Source: Flagellimonas marinaquae (GTDB taxonomy: Bacteria; Bacteroidota; Bacteroidia; Flavobacteriales; Flavobacteriaceae). Taken from it: DNA of 64,000 nt. Under the pieces are notes generated by a model. It made no database searches. It had not been told where the DNA came from and worked only from the letters and a program-made list of their open reading frames with translations. Position numbers and translations under genes: made by a program. The stretch's first letter is position 1, and each line of letters starts with the position of its first letter. Of this stretch, positions 27,339-36,741 are shown piece by piece. The stretch is taken from the NCBI RefSeq assembly GCF_023716465.1, contig NZ_CP092415.1, forward strand, positions 2,395,501 through 2,459,500. The letters are read 5' to 3'.

Positions 27339-28079
27339 TTGAGATACTTCATCCAATTTTCATATTTCGGAAAAGCATATCACGGTTGGCAAAACCAACC
27401 GAACGCCATAACCGTACAAAAAGTGTTGGAGAAAGCGTTAAGCACCTTGCTTCGTGACAAAATTGATGTGGTTGGTGCTGGCAGAACCGATGCAGGTGTC
27501 CATGCCAAACAAATGTTCTGTCATTTTGATTTTGATTCGATTGAAGATAAAAAGGATTTGGCATACAGGCTAAATGCCTTTTTGCCAGATGATATTGCAG
27601 TACAAGAAATTAGAACCGTTGTTGATGGCGCCCATGCCCGGTTCGATGCCATTGAACGCACTTACGAGTATTGGCTGGTACGGGAAAAAGACCCTTTTCT
27701 TTTTGATTACGCCCATTGGGTGAAGCATCCATTGGATTTACCCGCCATGAACGAGGCGGCAAAAATGCTCTTGGAGTACACTGATTTTGAATGCTTTTCC
27801 AAATCCAATACCGATGTAAAAACGTTTAATTGTGATGTGCGCCAGGCTTACTGGGAAGTTCGCGCGGACAAATGGGTGTTTACCATTACTGCAGACCGTT
27901 TTTTGAGAAATATGGTTCGGGCCGTGGTTGGTACCTTGCTGGATGTTGGGTTGAAGAAAATCAAAAGTGAAGACATGCACCGAATCATAGCAAGTAAAGA
28001 TAGGAGCGAGGCTGGCGTGTCCGTCCCTGCAAAAGGGTTATATTTGACCAAGGTTATCTATCCAAAAGATATTTTTTGA
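27339..28079 (+). CDS. truA: tRNA pseudouridine synthase A
   Basis: TruA forms pseudouridine at positions 38-40 of tRNA anticodon arms. The 246-aa protein starts MRYFIQFSYFGKAYHGWQNQP, and the start codon is TTG at 27339, since no ATG precedes this conserved beginning in frame. The catalytic Asp is in GAGRTDAGVHA. Other family marks are AHARFDAIERTYEYWL and FLRNMVRAVVGTLLDVG. Its TGA overlaps the ATG of the next gene by 1 nt (TGATG), consistent with translational coupling. Confidence 0.96.
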   Translation: MRYFIQFSYFGKAYHGWQNQPNAITVQKVLEKALSTLLRDKIDVVGAGRTDAGVHAKQMFCHFDFDSIEDKKDLAYRLNAFLPDDIAVQEIRTVVDGAHARFDAIERTYEYWLVREKDPFLFDYAHWVKHPLDLPAMNEAAKMLLEYTDFECFSKSNTDVKTFNCDVRQAYWEVRADKWVFTITADRFLRNMVRAVVGTLLDVGLKKIKSEDMHRIIASKDRSEAGVSVPAKGLYLTKVIYPKDIF

Positions 28080-29851
28080 TGAGCAAAAAAGAGGAAATAG
28101 GAAAAGCGTTCGATTTTAGATTGTTCAAGCGTGTTTTTTCAAGAACAAGACCTTATCGGGGTATTTTTTGGTTGGTTGCGGTAGTAGCCATACTCTCGGC
28201 AGCGTTTGCTATCGGAATCCCGTTGTTGGTCAAAAATATCATCAATCAATCATTGGAGAGCAAAGATGCGGCCCAATTGCTTAACCATGTGCTGTTAATG
28301 CTGGTGTTTTTACTGGGTCAGGTAACCACCCAATTGTTGTTCAACTATTATGCAAATTTGTTGGGCGAATCCGTTATAAAAGACATACGGATCAATCTTT
28401 TTGAAAAGATGACCAGCTTTAAAATGACCTATTTTGATAATTCATCGATCGGCGTTTTGGTCACTCGGGCCGTAGCCGATATGCAGCGAATAGGGGAAAT
28501 TTTTAGCCAAGGATTTTTTATGATCGTCGCCGATGCCTTAAAAATGTTGTCCGCGGCCGTGATCATGGTGGTGATCAATTGGAAACTTGCCTTGATCGTG
28601 TTTGCCATTCTTCCCGTAATTTTAGTGGCTACGCGTCTTTTTCAGCAGGCAATGAAGGTGGCCTTTATCGAAGTGCGCGCCCAAGTATCCAACCTAAACT
28701 CCTTTGTTCAGGAGCGGATAGCCGGAATGAAGATCGTACAGCTCTTTAACCGAGAGGAAATAGAAAAGGAAAAGTTCAGGGTCATCAACGAAAAACACCA
28801 GAATGCATGGTTGAAAACAGTATGGTACAACTCCATATTTTTTCCTGTGGCCGAAATATCCAATTCAATTGGTATTGGTTTGGTGGTATATTTTGGTGTA
28901 ATACAGAATATCGAAAATGTAGGGCTCGACAATAAAGGGGCCATCGTAGCTTTCTTTTTCTTGATGGATCTTTTGTTCCGTCCACTGCGTCAGATTGCGG
29001 ATAAATTCAATACCCTGCAAATGGGAATGGTGGCTGCGAATAGGGTGTTTAAAATTTTGGATACCGATAGCCATATCGACGACAACGGTACGGTAGAAAA
29101 GCAAAGCGTAAAGGGAGATATCGAGTTTAAAGATGTACATTTTGGTTATGTGCCGGATGAAGAAGTCCTTCATGGTATATCGTTCAACGTAAAAGCAGGT
29201 GAAACTGTGGCCATTGTGGGGGCCACAGGAGCAGGAAAATCTACAATCATAAATTTGCTCAACCGATTCTATGAGATAAATTCAGGTAAAATTATGGTGG
29301 ATGGCGTATGCTTGGACGACTATACTTTGAAGTCGCTCCGTTCCCATATCGCAATTGTGTTACAAGACGTTTTCCTGTTTGCCGATACCATAGCACACAA
29401 TATTTCGCTTCGTGATGAAAATATCTCTACGGAAGAAATAGAAGCTGCCGCCAAGCAGATCGGGGTACACGAGTTTATTTCCAGTTTACCGGGCGGTTAC
29501 CAATACAACGTGAAAGAGCGAGGAACCATGCTCTCCAGTGGGCAACGTCAATTGATCGCATTTTTACGCGCTTACGTGAGCAATCCCAGTATTCTTATTT
29601 TAGATGAAGCTACTTCTTCCGTGGATACGTATTCCGAGCAGTTGATCCAACAGGCCACCGACAAGATTACCGAAGGCAGAACATCAATTATAATTGCCCA
29701 CCGTTTGGCAACTATTAAAAAGGCGGATAAGATCATAGTGATGGATGCTGGTAAAATCATAGAAACCGGTACTCACAAAGAACTTCTGGAGAAAGGCGGT
29801 TACTACAACGACCTGTACAATGCCCAATTCTTGGCCGAGGAAGTGGCGTAA
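28079..29851 (+). CDS. MsbA-like ABC exporter (TM plus ATPase)
   Basis: The 590-aa half-transporter joins a six-TM ABC membrane domain (about 1-310) to an ATPase domain. ATPase motifs are Walker A GATGAGKST, signature LSSGQRQL, Walker B ILILDEATSSVD and H-loop IIAHR. The likely start is ATG 28079, in the TGATG overlap with truA; a TTG at 28076 is an alternative. Homodimeric exporters of this type move lipids (lipid A precursor flipping by MsbA) or drugs; the cargo here is not decidable. The stop abuts the convergent DUF3667 gene with no gap. Confidence 0.93.
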   Translation: MSKKEEIGKAFDFRLFKRVFSRTRPYRGIFWLVAVVAILSAAFAIGIPLLVKNIINQSLESKDAAQLLNHVLLMLVFLLGQVTTQLLFNYYANLLGESVIKDIRINLFEKMTSFKMTYFDNSSIGVLVTRAVADMQRIGEIFSQGFFMIVADALKMLSAAVIMVVINWKLALIVFAILPVILVATRLFQQAMKVAFIEVRAQVSNLNSFVQERIAGMKIVQLFNREEIEKEKFRVINEKHQNAWLKTVWYNSIFFPVAEISNSIGIGLVVYFGVIQNIENVGLDNKGAIVAFFFLMDLLFRPLRQIADKFNTLQMGMVAANRVFKILDTDSHIDDNGTVEKQSVKGDIEFKDVHFGYVPDEEVLHGISFNVKAGETVAIVGATGAGKSTIINLLNRFYEINSGKIMVDGVCLDDYTLKSLRSHIAIVLQDVFLFADTIAHNISLRDENISTEEIEAAAKQIGVHEFISSLPGGYQYNVKERGTMLSSGQRQLIAFLRAYVSNPSILILDEATSSVDTYSEQLIQQATDKITEGRTSIIIAHRLATIKKADKIIVMDAGKIIETGTHKELLEKGGYYNDLYNAQFLAEEVA

Positions 29852-30637
29852 TCAGTTTTGGGGAGGAGGTGGTACTAAATCTTGTAAACTTATTTCTCCG
29901 ATCAAAAGCATGATGATCGGTATAAGCAGTGAACTCAGGAAATAGAGAATTCCAAAAATCATATAGAACAAGAGTAGTCTTGCGATAAGGGAAACTCCTT
30001 CGGAGTTGCTGATTCTTACTATTACATATCCAGCATAAACCATCATTACCAAAACACTTACCAATGAAAATGACATATAGATTTCCGGAGCAAAAAGGAG
30101 AATGGGTAGAGAAGGTATAAAAAAGAGAAGACTATAATGGGCAAGTGCATAAGTAAAAATAATGATGCGCTCTGCAAAATTGTACTTCTTCTCATCAAAA
30201 CATAACCAACCTGATATCGCCGTTAATGGAATGTAAAGGATGAATATCAAAGCTTGATAATCCGAAATAAAACCCATTAACTTTTCTTGGTAAACCGATT
30301 GGGCCTCCGATTCCAAAAAACCAAAATCTATACTATCCAAAGATTTGGACATAATAAACATGAGCAATCCAGAAAGTGTCAATGCAATACCAACATAGCT
30401 GATGGGATTTAGATATTTTCTGCGAATCCCCTGCAAATAACCCTCGATGACCACTTCGGGTTTACTGAACAAATGGATAAAGGTTTTTATAAAAGTGTTG
30501 TCGAGATTAAAATATCTTTCTAAAAAATCAACCCAAAGATTTTTAATGGTAATTCTGTTGCGAACCACTTTTGCGCCACATGCCGGACAATACAAAAAAT
30601 CGGTTCGAAGTCTTGCTTCACAATTTTTGCAGGTCAT
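29852..30637 (-). CDS. DUF3667 zinc-ribbon membrane protein
   Basis: The 261-aa protein begins with a zinc ribbon (Cys3, 6, 17, 20 in MTCKNCEARLRTDFLYCPAC). The DUF3667 signature region follows (NTFIKTFIHLFSKPEVVIEGYLQGIRRKYLNPISY), then about five TM helices. The family is common in Bacteroidetes and of unknown function. Its ATG overlaps the end of cdaA by 4 bp, so it is likely co-translated with the c-di-AMP synthase. Confidence 0.9.
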   Translation of the reverse strand: MTCKNCEARLRTDFLYCPACGAKVVRNRITIKNLWVDFLERYFNLDNTFIKTFIHLFSKPEVVIEGYLQGIRRKYLNPISYVGIALTLSGLLMFIMSKSLDSIDFGFLESEAQSVYQEKLMGFISDYQALIFILYIPLTAISGWLCFDEKKYNFAERIIIFTYALAHYSLLFFIPSLPILLFAPEIYMSFSLVSVLVMMVYAGYVIVRISNSEGVSLIARLLLFYMIFGILYFLSSLLIPIIMLLIGEISLQDLVPPPPQN

Positions 30638-31422
30638 TGTTCCAAGTCCTTATTAATTCGCTTAACCAATTCTTCCCTACCTTTAAATGGTATAAACTCA
30701 CCATTTTTTATATATGAAATTGAACCGGTTTCTTCGCTCACGACAAGGGAGAGTGCATCTGTTTTTTCGGTAATGCCCACAGCGGCCCTGTGCCGTAAGC
30801 CAAATCTTAATGGAATATTACGGTCGTTGGAGACAGGTAGAATTACCCGGGTTGCCGTAATAAAATTGTCCTGGACCACGATGGCGCCATCATGCAACGG
30901 ACTATTTTTAAAGAAGATGCTTTCTAAAATGGGTTGGGTAACCTTAATGTTCATGGCGTCGCCAGTGGATTTTATAAAATCCAAAGAATTGTTGCGCTCA
31001 ATAACGATCAAAGCTCCCGTTTTGGAAGTTCCCATACGTTCGCAGGCACTTATTATGGCATCTACATCTGTATTGGTGGAAATAGCTTCCTGTTTTAGGA
31101 ACTTAAAATGTTTAAAAATGTTTCTTTTGGAAGCAAAGTTAGTAGAGCCGATCATTAACAGAAATTTCCTGATCTCTTGCTGAAAAACTATGATCAATGC
31201 AATCAGGCCAATGTTCATAAACCCGCCCACCATGCTGCTGATCATCTTCATTTGGAGTAGTTCGGTAAGTTTCCAAAGTGCCCAGACAATAACAATTCCA
31301 ATAAAAATATTGATGGCCACGGTTCCCTTGACCAGCTTGTAAATATAATAGAGCAATGCGGCGACCAGGACTATGTCGATGACATCGGTAATCTTAAATT
31401 CGAGAAAGTTTAAAAAATCCAA
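30634..31422 (-). CDS. cdaA: Diadenylate cyclase CdaA
   Basis: CdaA makes cyclic di-AMP from two ATP at the inner membrane. The 262-aa protein has three N-terminal TM helices (about 12-90) and a C-terminal DAC domain with the catalytic DGA (178-180, in SPLHDGAIVV) and RHR (210-212, in FGLRHRAAVG) motifs. It is downstream of folP (44-bp gap) and overlaps DUF3667 by 4 bp. The folP-cdaA order is common in Bacteroidetes, in place of the cdaA-cdaR-glmM order of Firmicutes. Confidence 0.96.
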   Translation of the reverse strand: MDFLNFLEFKITDVIDIVLVAALLYYIYKLVKGTVAINIFIGIVIVWALWKLTELLQMKMISSMVGGFMNIGLIALIIVFQQEIRKFLLMIGSTNFASKRNIFKHFKFLKQEAISTNTDVDAIISACERMGTSKTGALIVIERNNSLDFIKSTGDAMNIKVTQPILESIFFKNSPLHDGAIVVQDNFITATRVILPVSNDRNIPLRFGLRHRAAVGITEKTDALSLVVSEETGSISYIKNGEFIPFKGREELVKRINKDLEQ

Positions 31423-31466
31423 CCGCAGCGTTTTTGTAAAATTAGCAAAATTAGGAGAACATCAAA

Positions 31467-32300
31467 TCAGAGGGCATTCTCTTTTAGAGCTTTCACAAGT
31501 TTAATACATTCCGATGCTTCTTTTACATCATGGGCACGAATAATGTTTGCGCCTTTTAAAAGGGCAATGGTGTGCAAGGCCGTTGTTCCGTTCAATGCTT
31601 CTTTCGGGGATGATTCCAAAATTTTATAAATCATTGATTTTCTGCTCAAACCGATCAAAATGGGCAAACCAAAAGTTTGGAACATGTCTAAATGGTTTAA
31701 AAGAGTATAGTTCTGGGCCGTGGTCTTTGCAAAACCAAATCCTGGATCTAGAATAATATCGTTGATTTTTTTGCCGGAGCTTTCTTTTACTTTTTCAGAG
31801 AAATAAAATCTAAGGTCATTGATCAAGTCCTCGTAAGCAGCTTCTTTCTGCATGGATTGTGGAGTTCCTTTCATGTGCATCATAATATAAGGGACCTGAT
31901 GCTTGGCAACCGTATCAAACATCTTCTTATCCAAATTTCCCGCAGAAATATCGTTGATCAAGGCTGCTCCGTGCTCAATACTTGTCGATGCCACCTTGCT
32001 CCGAAATGTGTCCACTGATATTAAAGTATCTGGAAACTTTTTCAGGATAAGATCCATAATGGGAATCAATCTTTTTAATTCTTCATCTTCGGGTACGTGC
32101 TCGGCACCTGGTCTTGAACTATAGGCGCCCATATCTATAAAGGCGGCTCCATGGCTCAACATATAATCGACCTGCGATAGTATGGACGTTTCATCTTTGT
32201 ACTTTCCACCATCAAAAAACGAGTCTGGTGTAAGATTAAGAATTCCCATTACTTTGGGAGATGATAGGTCTATTAATTCACCTTTGCAGTTTATCGTCAT
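31467..32300 (-). CDS. folP: Dihydropteroate synthase
   Basis: FolP condenses dihydropterin pyrophosphate with p-aminobenzoate in folate synthesis and is the sulfonamide target. The 277-aa TIM-barrel protein shows MGILNLTPDSFFDGGKY (pterin-site signature), GAYSSRPGAEHVPEDEE, LISVDTFRSKVA, LINDISAG, YIMMHMKGTPQSMQ, DIILDPGFGFAKT, GLSRKSMIYKIL and the closing IIRAHDVKEA. It is first in the folP-cdaA-DUF3667 transcript and divergent from the DUF1599 gene. Confidence 0.97.
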   Translation of the reverse strand: MTINCKGELIDLSSPKVMGILNLTPDSFFDGGKYKDETSILSQVDYMLSHGAAFIDMGAYSSRPGAEHVPEDEELKRLIPIMDLILKKFPDTLISVDTFRSKVASTSIEHGAALINDISAGNLDKKMFDTVAKHQVPYIMMHMKGTPQSMQKEAAYEDLINDLRFYFSEKVKESSGKKINDIILDPGFGFAKTTAQNYTLLNHLDMFQTFGLPILIGLSRKSMIYKILESSPKEALNGTTALHTIALLKGANIIRAHDVKEASECIKLVKALKENAL

Positions 32301-32396
32301 AAAAAATATCTGCTTAGTTGGGTTTCATTATCTTTGGCAATGTGCTTTTTTGGCACAAACAAGTTGGACGAAATTTACGCAAATTAGCAACAATAC

Positions 32397-32939
32397 ATGC
32401 AGCATACTTCCCAACAATACGATGCGGTGATACAAACCTGCCGGGAATTGTTTTTAAAAAAGGCTAAGGATTATGGCACAGCTTGGAGAATCCTGAGGTT
32501 ACCATCCTTAACAGATCAGATTTTTATTAAGGCACAACGTATCCGAAGTCTACAGCAAAATGACGTACGGAAAGTGGACGAGGGCGAATATTCAGAGTTC
32601 ATTGGAATTATCAATTATTCCATTATGGCCTTGATCCAACTTAAGAAAGGAGTGGTGGAACAACCCGATATTACCGCAGATGAAGCCATTGAGCTCTACG
32701 ATGCGGAAGTTGCCATCACCAAAAAATTGATGGAAAACAAGAACCACGATTATGGCGAAGCTTGGAGGGATATGAGGGTAAGTTCGTTGACGGATCTGAT
32801 TTTACAAAAATTGTTGCGCGTAAAACAAATTGAAGACAACCAAGGTACGACCTTGGTAAGCGAAGGCGTGGATGCCAACTATCAGGATATGGTTAATTAT
32901 GCGGTTTTTGCATTGATTCATTTAAAAGAAGAAGAATGA
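32397..32939 (+). CDS. DUF1599 protein with two repeats
   Basis: The 180-aa protein consists of two similar halves. The first has LFLKKAKDYGTAWRILRLPSLTDQIFIKAQRIRSLQ and INYSIMALIQLKKG; the second has LMENKNHDYGEAWRDMRVSSLTDLILQKLLRVKQI and VNYAVFALIHLKEE. This internal duplication is typical of DUF1599, a Bacteroidetes family of unknown function; members have a K-x-x-DYG-x-AW core. It overlaps the next gene by 4 bp (ATGA). Confidence 0.9.
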   Translation: MQHTSQQYDAVIQTCRELFLKKAKDYGTAWRILRLPSLTDQIFIKAQRIRSLQQNDVRKVDEGEYSEFIGIINYSIMALIQLKKGVVEQPDITADEAIELYDAEVAITKKLMENKNHDYGEAWRDMRVSSLTDLILQKLLRVKQIEDNQGTTLVSEGVDANYQDMVNYAVFALIHLKEEE

Positions 32940-34030
32940 AATATTTGGTTTGGATATCAAGAATTTTTGTGGGCATATTGTTCATTATAAGTGGACTCAT
33001 CAAGCTCAACGACCCCATGGGTTTCTCTTTTAAATTGGAGGAATATTTTAGCCCGAGTGTGCTAGATCTTACCTTTTTTACACCTCTGGCCTTGGAAATT
33101 TCCATTTTTGTGGTGATTGCAGAGGTAATTCTAGGGATCTTGTTATTGATCGGGTTTAAACCAAAATTCACTGTTTGGAGTCTTTTGCTAATGATTGTTT
33201 TCTTCACATTCCTTACATTTTACTCCGCGTATTTTAATAAAGTAACGGATTGCGGATGCTTTGGAGATGCAGTTAAACTTACACCATGGGAATCCTTTAC
33301 CAAAGATGTGATTCTGTTGGTGTTTGTTCTAGTACTTTTCTTTGGTAAAAAATATATTACACCCATGTTCAGTTCCAAAGTAAATTGGATTATTGGGGGA
33401 GTTGCCCTTTTGGCATGTATGTTGTTCGCCAACCATGTGTTGGCCCATTTGCCCTCGGTGGATTTTAGACCCTACAAAATCGGTGCGAACATACAAGAAG
33501 GAATGTCCGTTCCAGAAAATGCACCTAAGCCAGTTTACGAATATGCATGGCGATTTAAGGTCAACGGGGAAGAAAAAGTAATTGTGACCGAAGGAGATTA
33601 TCCATCCGTTGATGGTGAATTTATCGATGTGGAGACCACCGAGATCCAAGCTGGATACGAGCCGCCAATACACGATTTTACCATTGAGCAAGAAGGACAG
33701 GATTATGCGGCAGAATTACTTGAAGAGGAGAAATTGGTAATGGTTATAGCCTATGATATGGCAAAAAGCGATTACGAGGCCTTTGAGCAGGTGGCCAAAG
33801 TTACTGCCGAAGCAAAGCGTAAAGGCTACAAAGTAATAGGAATGTCAGCGTCCAGTAGTGATACGGCCGAAAAATTGATAAAATCCTACGGCTTGGACTT
33901 TGAGTTCTACTTTACGGATGAAACTACCTTAAAGACCATAGTACGTTCCAATCCGGGCATCTTGGTGTTGAACAAGGGGACTATTCGGCAAAAGGCACAT
34001 TACAATGATTTTGAAGAACTTACTTTCTAA
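32936..34030 (+). CDS. DoxX/MauE-like membrane protein (BT_3928 family)
   Basis: The 364-aa protein starts with a DoxX/MauE-like four-TM domain (about 1-140, IFVGILFIISGLIKLNDPMGF) containing VTDCGCFGDAVKLT, the CGCFG motif common in MauE-like proteins. A further TM segment (near 150) leads to an exported domain of about 200 residues with a thioredoxin-like tail (VMVIAYDMAKSDYEAFEQVA, NPGILVLNKGTIRQ) that lacks CxxC. A role in envelope redox handling is possible. It is the second gene of the DUF1599-to-clpS run. Confidence 0.85.
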   Translation: MKYLVWISRIFVGILFIISGLIKLNDPMGFSFKLEEYFSPSVLDLTFFTPLALEISIFVVIAEVILGILLLIGFKPKFTVWSLLLMIVFFTFLTFYSAYFNKVTDCGCFGDAVKLTPWESFTKDVILLVFVLVLFFGKKYITPMFSSKVNWIIGGVALLACMLFANHVLAHLPSVDFRPYKIGANIQEGMSVPENAPKPVYEYAWRFKVNGEEKVIVTEGDYPSVDGEFIDVETTEIQAGYEPPIHDFTIEQEGQDYAAELLEEEKLVMVIAYDMAKSDYEAFEQVAKVTAEAKRKGYKVIGMSASSSDTAEKLIKSYGLDFEFYFTDETTLKTIVRSNPGILVLNKGTIRQKAHYNDFEELTF

Positions 34031-34057
34031 ATATAAAACTGAGAAAAACCAGAGAAA

Positions 34058-34807
34058 ATGAGAACAAAAATAGTGGCAGGAAACTGGAAAATGAACAAGA
34101 ATCTTCAGGAAACAGAAGAATTGTTGGCCGAGCTTTCCGCTAAATTACCCGATACCGATGCAGATATCATAGTAGCGCCCACTTTTGTAAACCTTCAAGC
34201 AGCAAAGGAAGCATTGCAAGATTCAAAAATACAGGTCGCAGCACAGAATATGCACTTTGCCGAAAATGGTGCATACACCGGCGAGATTTCTGCCGATATG
34301 CTACTTGCCCTCGGTGTGGACACGGTAATCATCGGTCATTCCGAAAGGCGAGCCTATTTTGGGGAAGATGATGCGCTTTTGTCCAAAAAGGTAAGAACGG
34401 CCGTAGAAAAAGGACTTAAGGTAATCTTCTGTTTTGGAGAAGAATTGGAGGATAGAAAATCCGACAAGCATTTTACCGTAGTGGAAAACCAGTTAAAAAA
34501 TGCCCTTTTTGATTTAGATGCCAGCGCATGGAGCAAAATTGTGCTTGCCTACGAGCCTGTTTGGGCCATTGGTACTGGCGAGACCGCGAGTCCGGAACAA
34601 GCACAGGAAATGCACGCTTTTATTAGAAAAACTATAGCAGATGGGTTTAATTCCTCCATTGCGGAAGATGTTTCCATACTATATGGTGGAAGCGTAAAAC
34701 CGGCAAATGCATCGGAAATTTTCTCCAAGCCCGATGTGGATGGAGGTTTGATCGGTGGCGCATCTTTAAAAGCTACAGATTTTTCCGAAATAATTAAGGC
34801 TATTTAA
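34058..34807 (+). CDS. tpiA: Triosephosphate isomerase
   Basis: Glycolytic isomerase of dihydroxyacetone phosphate and glyceraldehyde 3-phosphate. The 249-aa TIM barrel has AGNWKMNK (Lys in the active site), IIGHSERRAYF (catalytic His), LAYEPVWAIGTGE (catalytic Glu and loop 6) and ILYGGSVKPANA and GLIGGASL (phosphate binding). It lies 27 bp after the DoxX-like gene and 10 bp before prmA. Confidence 0.98.
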   Translation: MRTKIVAGNWKMNKNLQETEELLAELSAKLPDTDADIIVAPTFVNLQAAKEALQDSKIQVAAQNMHFAENGAYTGEISADMLLALGVDTVIIGHSERRAYFGEDDALLSKKVRTAVEKGLKVIFCFGEELEDRKSDKHFTVVENQLKNALFDLDASAWSKIVLAYEPVWAIGTGETASPEQAQEMHAFIRKTIADGFNSSIAEDVSILYGGSVKPANASEIFSKPDVDGGLIGGASLKATDFSEIIKAI

Positions 34808-34817
34808 AATTTGGCAC

Positions 34818-35645
34818 TTGGTATACCTCGAATACGATTTTAAGATCGACCCGCCCCAGCCCGCAACAGATATTTTGATTGCGGAGTTGGGAGAATTGGG
34901 TTTTGAAAGCTTTGTGGAAAACGAAACAGGGCTGTTGGCCTATATTTTAAAGTCGGAATGGAAGGGGGGCATGCTAAGTGAACTGTTCGTTTCCCAAAAC
35001 CCAAATTTTAAGATAAGTTGGACCAGCAAGGAAATTGAGCAGCAAAACTGGAATGCCGAATGGGAAAAGAATTTTCACCCCATTAAGGTCGGTGACCAAT
35101 GTATGGTTCGGGCACCTTTTCACGACCCAGCTAAGGTAGAATACGATATAGTGATCGAGCCAAAAATGAGTTTTGGTACGGGACATCATGAAACTACCCA
35201 TATGATGCTCGAGCATATCCTCGTAAACGATTTTGAGGGTAAATCGGTTTTGGATATGGGGTGCGGTACCGGTGTGTTGGCTATTTTGGCAAAAAAACGC
35301 GGTGCTACGGATGTGGATGCCATAGATATAGATGAATGGTGCTATCTGAATACCCAAGAAAATGTGGAACGAAACAATTGTCCCGAAATCAAAACCTATC
35401 AAGGAGATAGCAATTTGCTCAAGGATAAAAAATATGATGTTATTTTGGCCAACATCAATAGAAATATTTTATTGGAGGACATTCCGATATACGCAGATTG
35501 TTTAGCAAAAGAAGGTACGCTTTTTTTAAGTGGTTTTTATTTAGAAGATTTAGATGCAATATCTTCAAAATGTGCGGCACATGGTTTGGAATTTGAAAAA
35601 AATCTGGAGAAGAACAATTGGATTGCAGCAAAATATGTAAATTAG
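34818..35645 (+). CDS. prmA: Ribosomal protein L11 methyltransferase
   Basis: PrmA methylates L11 using S-adenosylmethionine. The 275-aa protein starts at TTG 34818 (MVYLEYDFKID); no in-frame ATG precedes that conserved N-terminus. The C-terminal domain shows MSFGTGHHETTHMML, motif I SVLDMGCGTGVLAILAKKRGA, and VILANINRNILLEDI in place of the usual NI(L)A signature. It is 10 bp after tpiA and 22 bp before clpS. Confidence 0.95.
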   Translation: MVYLEYDFKIDPPQPATDILIAELGELGFESFVENETGLLAYILKSEWKGGMLSELFVSQNPNFKISWTSKEIEQQNWNAEWEKNFHPIKVGDQCMVRAPFHDPAKVEYDIVIEPKMSFGTGHHETTHMMLEHILVNDFEGKSVLDMGCGTGVLAILAKKRGATDVDAIDIDEWCYLNTQENVERNNCPEIKTYQGDSNLLKDKKYDVILANINRNILLEDIPIYADCLAKEGTLFLSGFYLEDLDAISSKCAAHGLEFEKNLEKNNWIAAKYVN

Positions 35646-35667
35646 AATAGCATAAACCTCAAGTATT

Positions 35668-35943
35668 ATGGGCACTAGGGAAAAGGAATTGGAAGATGTC
35701 CTTCTAGAAGAAGAAACGGTGAAGGAGCACGAGATCGTACTTTTTAATGATGACGTGAATACTTTCGACCATGTTATCGAAACCCTTATCAATGTGTGCG
35801 AGCATACACCCGAGCAAGCGGAGCAATGCTCCATAATTGTTCATTATAAAGGAAAATGTACGGTTAAAACGGGTGAATATTCCTATTTAGAGCCCAGATG
35901 CAGCAAACTTTTGCAGGCAGGTTTGAGCGCAGAGATTTTGTGA
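35668..35943 (+). CDS. clpS: ATP-dependent Clp protease adaptor ClpS
   Basis: ClpS brings N-degron substrates to ClpAP. The 91-aa protein has a charged N-terminal tail, then the core VLFNDDVNTFDHVIETLINVCEHTPEQAEQC and IVHYKGKCTVKTGEY. The NDD-NTFD-VI pattern and the hydrophobic pocket positions match the family. It follows prmA, an arrangement common in Flavobacteriia. Confidence 0.95.
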   Translation: MGTREKELEDVLLEEETVKEHEIVLFNDDVNTFDHVIETLINVCEHTPEQAEQCSIIVHYKGKCTVKTGEYSYLEPRCSKLLQAGLSAEIL

Positions 35944-36112
35944 TAGACCTGTTTTACCCTTTTTAGTATTACTATTTTAATTGTTTTAAAAGAATCTGAT
36001 TAAGCAATAATTTCATGAATTCTTTACCTTGACCTAGAACTTTTTGCCGTCCCACTTCTTTAATTTTTAGCCTAAACAACCATAACCAACCCAATAACGC
36101 CCATTTTTAAAA

Positions 36113-36724
36113 ATGAGTGAATTTTTTAAGGCAGAACTAAAGGATCGTTTTTTGGAATATGCTTTGGACCGAAACGACTATTTTCAAATCCACACGCTTT
36201 ACGACGAATTTTTACGACCACATTATAGTTTGGAATATGTACAGAGGTTGGTACAGGAAATCCTGAATTACGATTCCACTTTACTGGATGTTATGGGAGG
36301 CAATGGAATGGATATGTTTATGTTGGCTTCAACGCCTAACACCCAAGATTTTTTGGACGAAGGAGGGTTTATGAATCTTTATGTAAAAGAGGAGGAAAAA
36401 TGGGACACATTTTTGGGACATTTATCGAACACTCCAAAGCTCACCAAAGATGAGAGAAAACTGCTCAAGAAGAAAACATCAACCTCCAAAAGGGAAAAAG
36501 CGTTGCTTATCGGTTTGGTCTCTGCGTTGGCAATCAGTTTTTTGTTTACGATAATCAGTATTTTTTCCGAGGTTTTTTTGCGTCCGGAATACGTGCCTGC
36601 CGATGAATTTGAACGTAAGATCAATCAATTGAAGGAACAGAGTATTTTGGAAAATCAAAAGCTCAAGAATCAACTGGAACTGACAAAGCAGCAACTGGAT
36701 TCACTTAAAAATCTAAAAGATTAA
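36113..36724 (+). CDS. Hypothetical protein with one TM helix and a C-terminal coiled coil
   Basis: The 203-aa protein has a soluble N-terminal part (about 1-120, beginning MSEFFKAELKDRFLEYALDRND), a basic linker, one strong TM helix (about 130-153, LIGLVSALAISFLFTIISIF) and a coiled-coil-like C-terminus (FERKINQLKEQSILENQKLK onward). No family is recognised. It is 169 bp after clpS, in a gap with no clear terminator, and converges with the MocR gene after 17 bp. Confidence 0.75.
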   Translation: MSEFFKAELKDRFLEYALDRNDYFQIHTLYDEFLRPHYSLEYVQRLVQEILNYDSTLLDVMGGNGMDMFMLASTPNTQDFLDEGGFMNLYVKEEEKWDTFLGHLSNTPKLTKDERKLLKKKTSTSKREKALLIGLVSALAISFLFTIISIFSEVFLRPEYVPADEFERKINQLKEQSILENQKLKNQLELTKQQLDSLKNLKD

Positions 36725-36741
36725 AAAAATCCGAGAGCATA

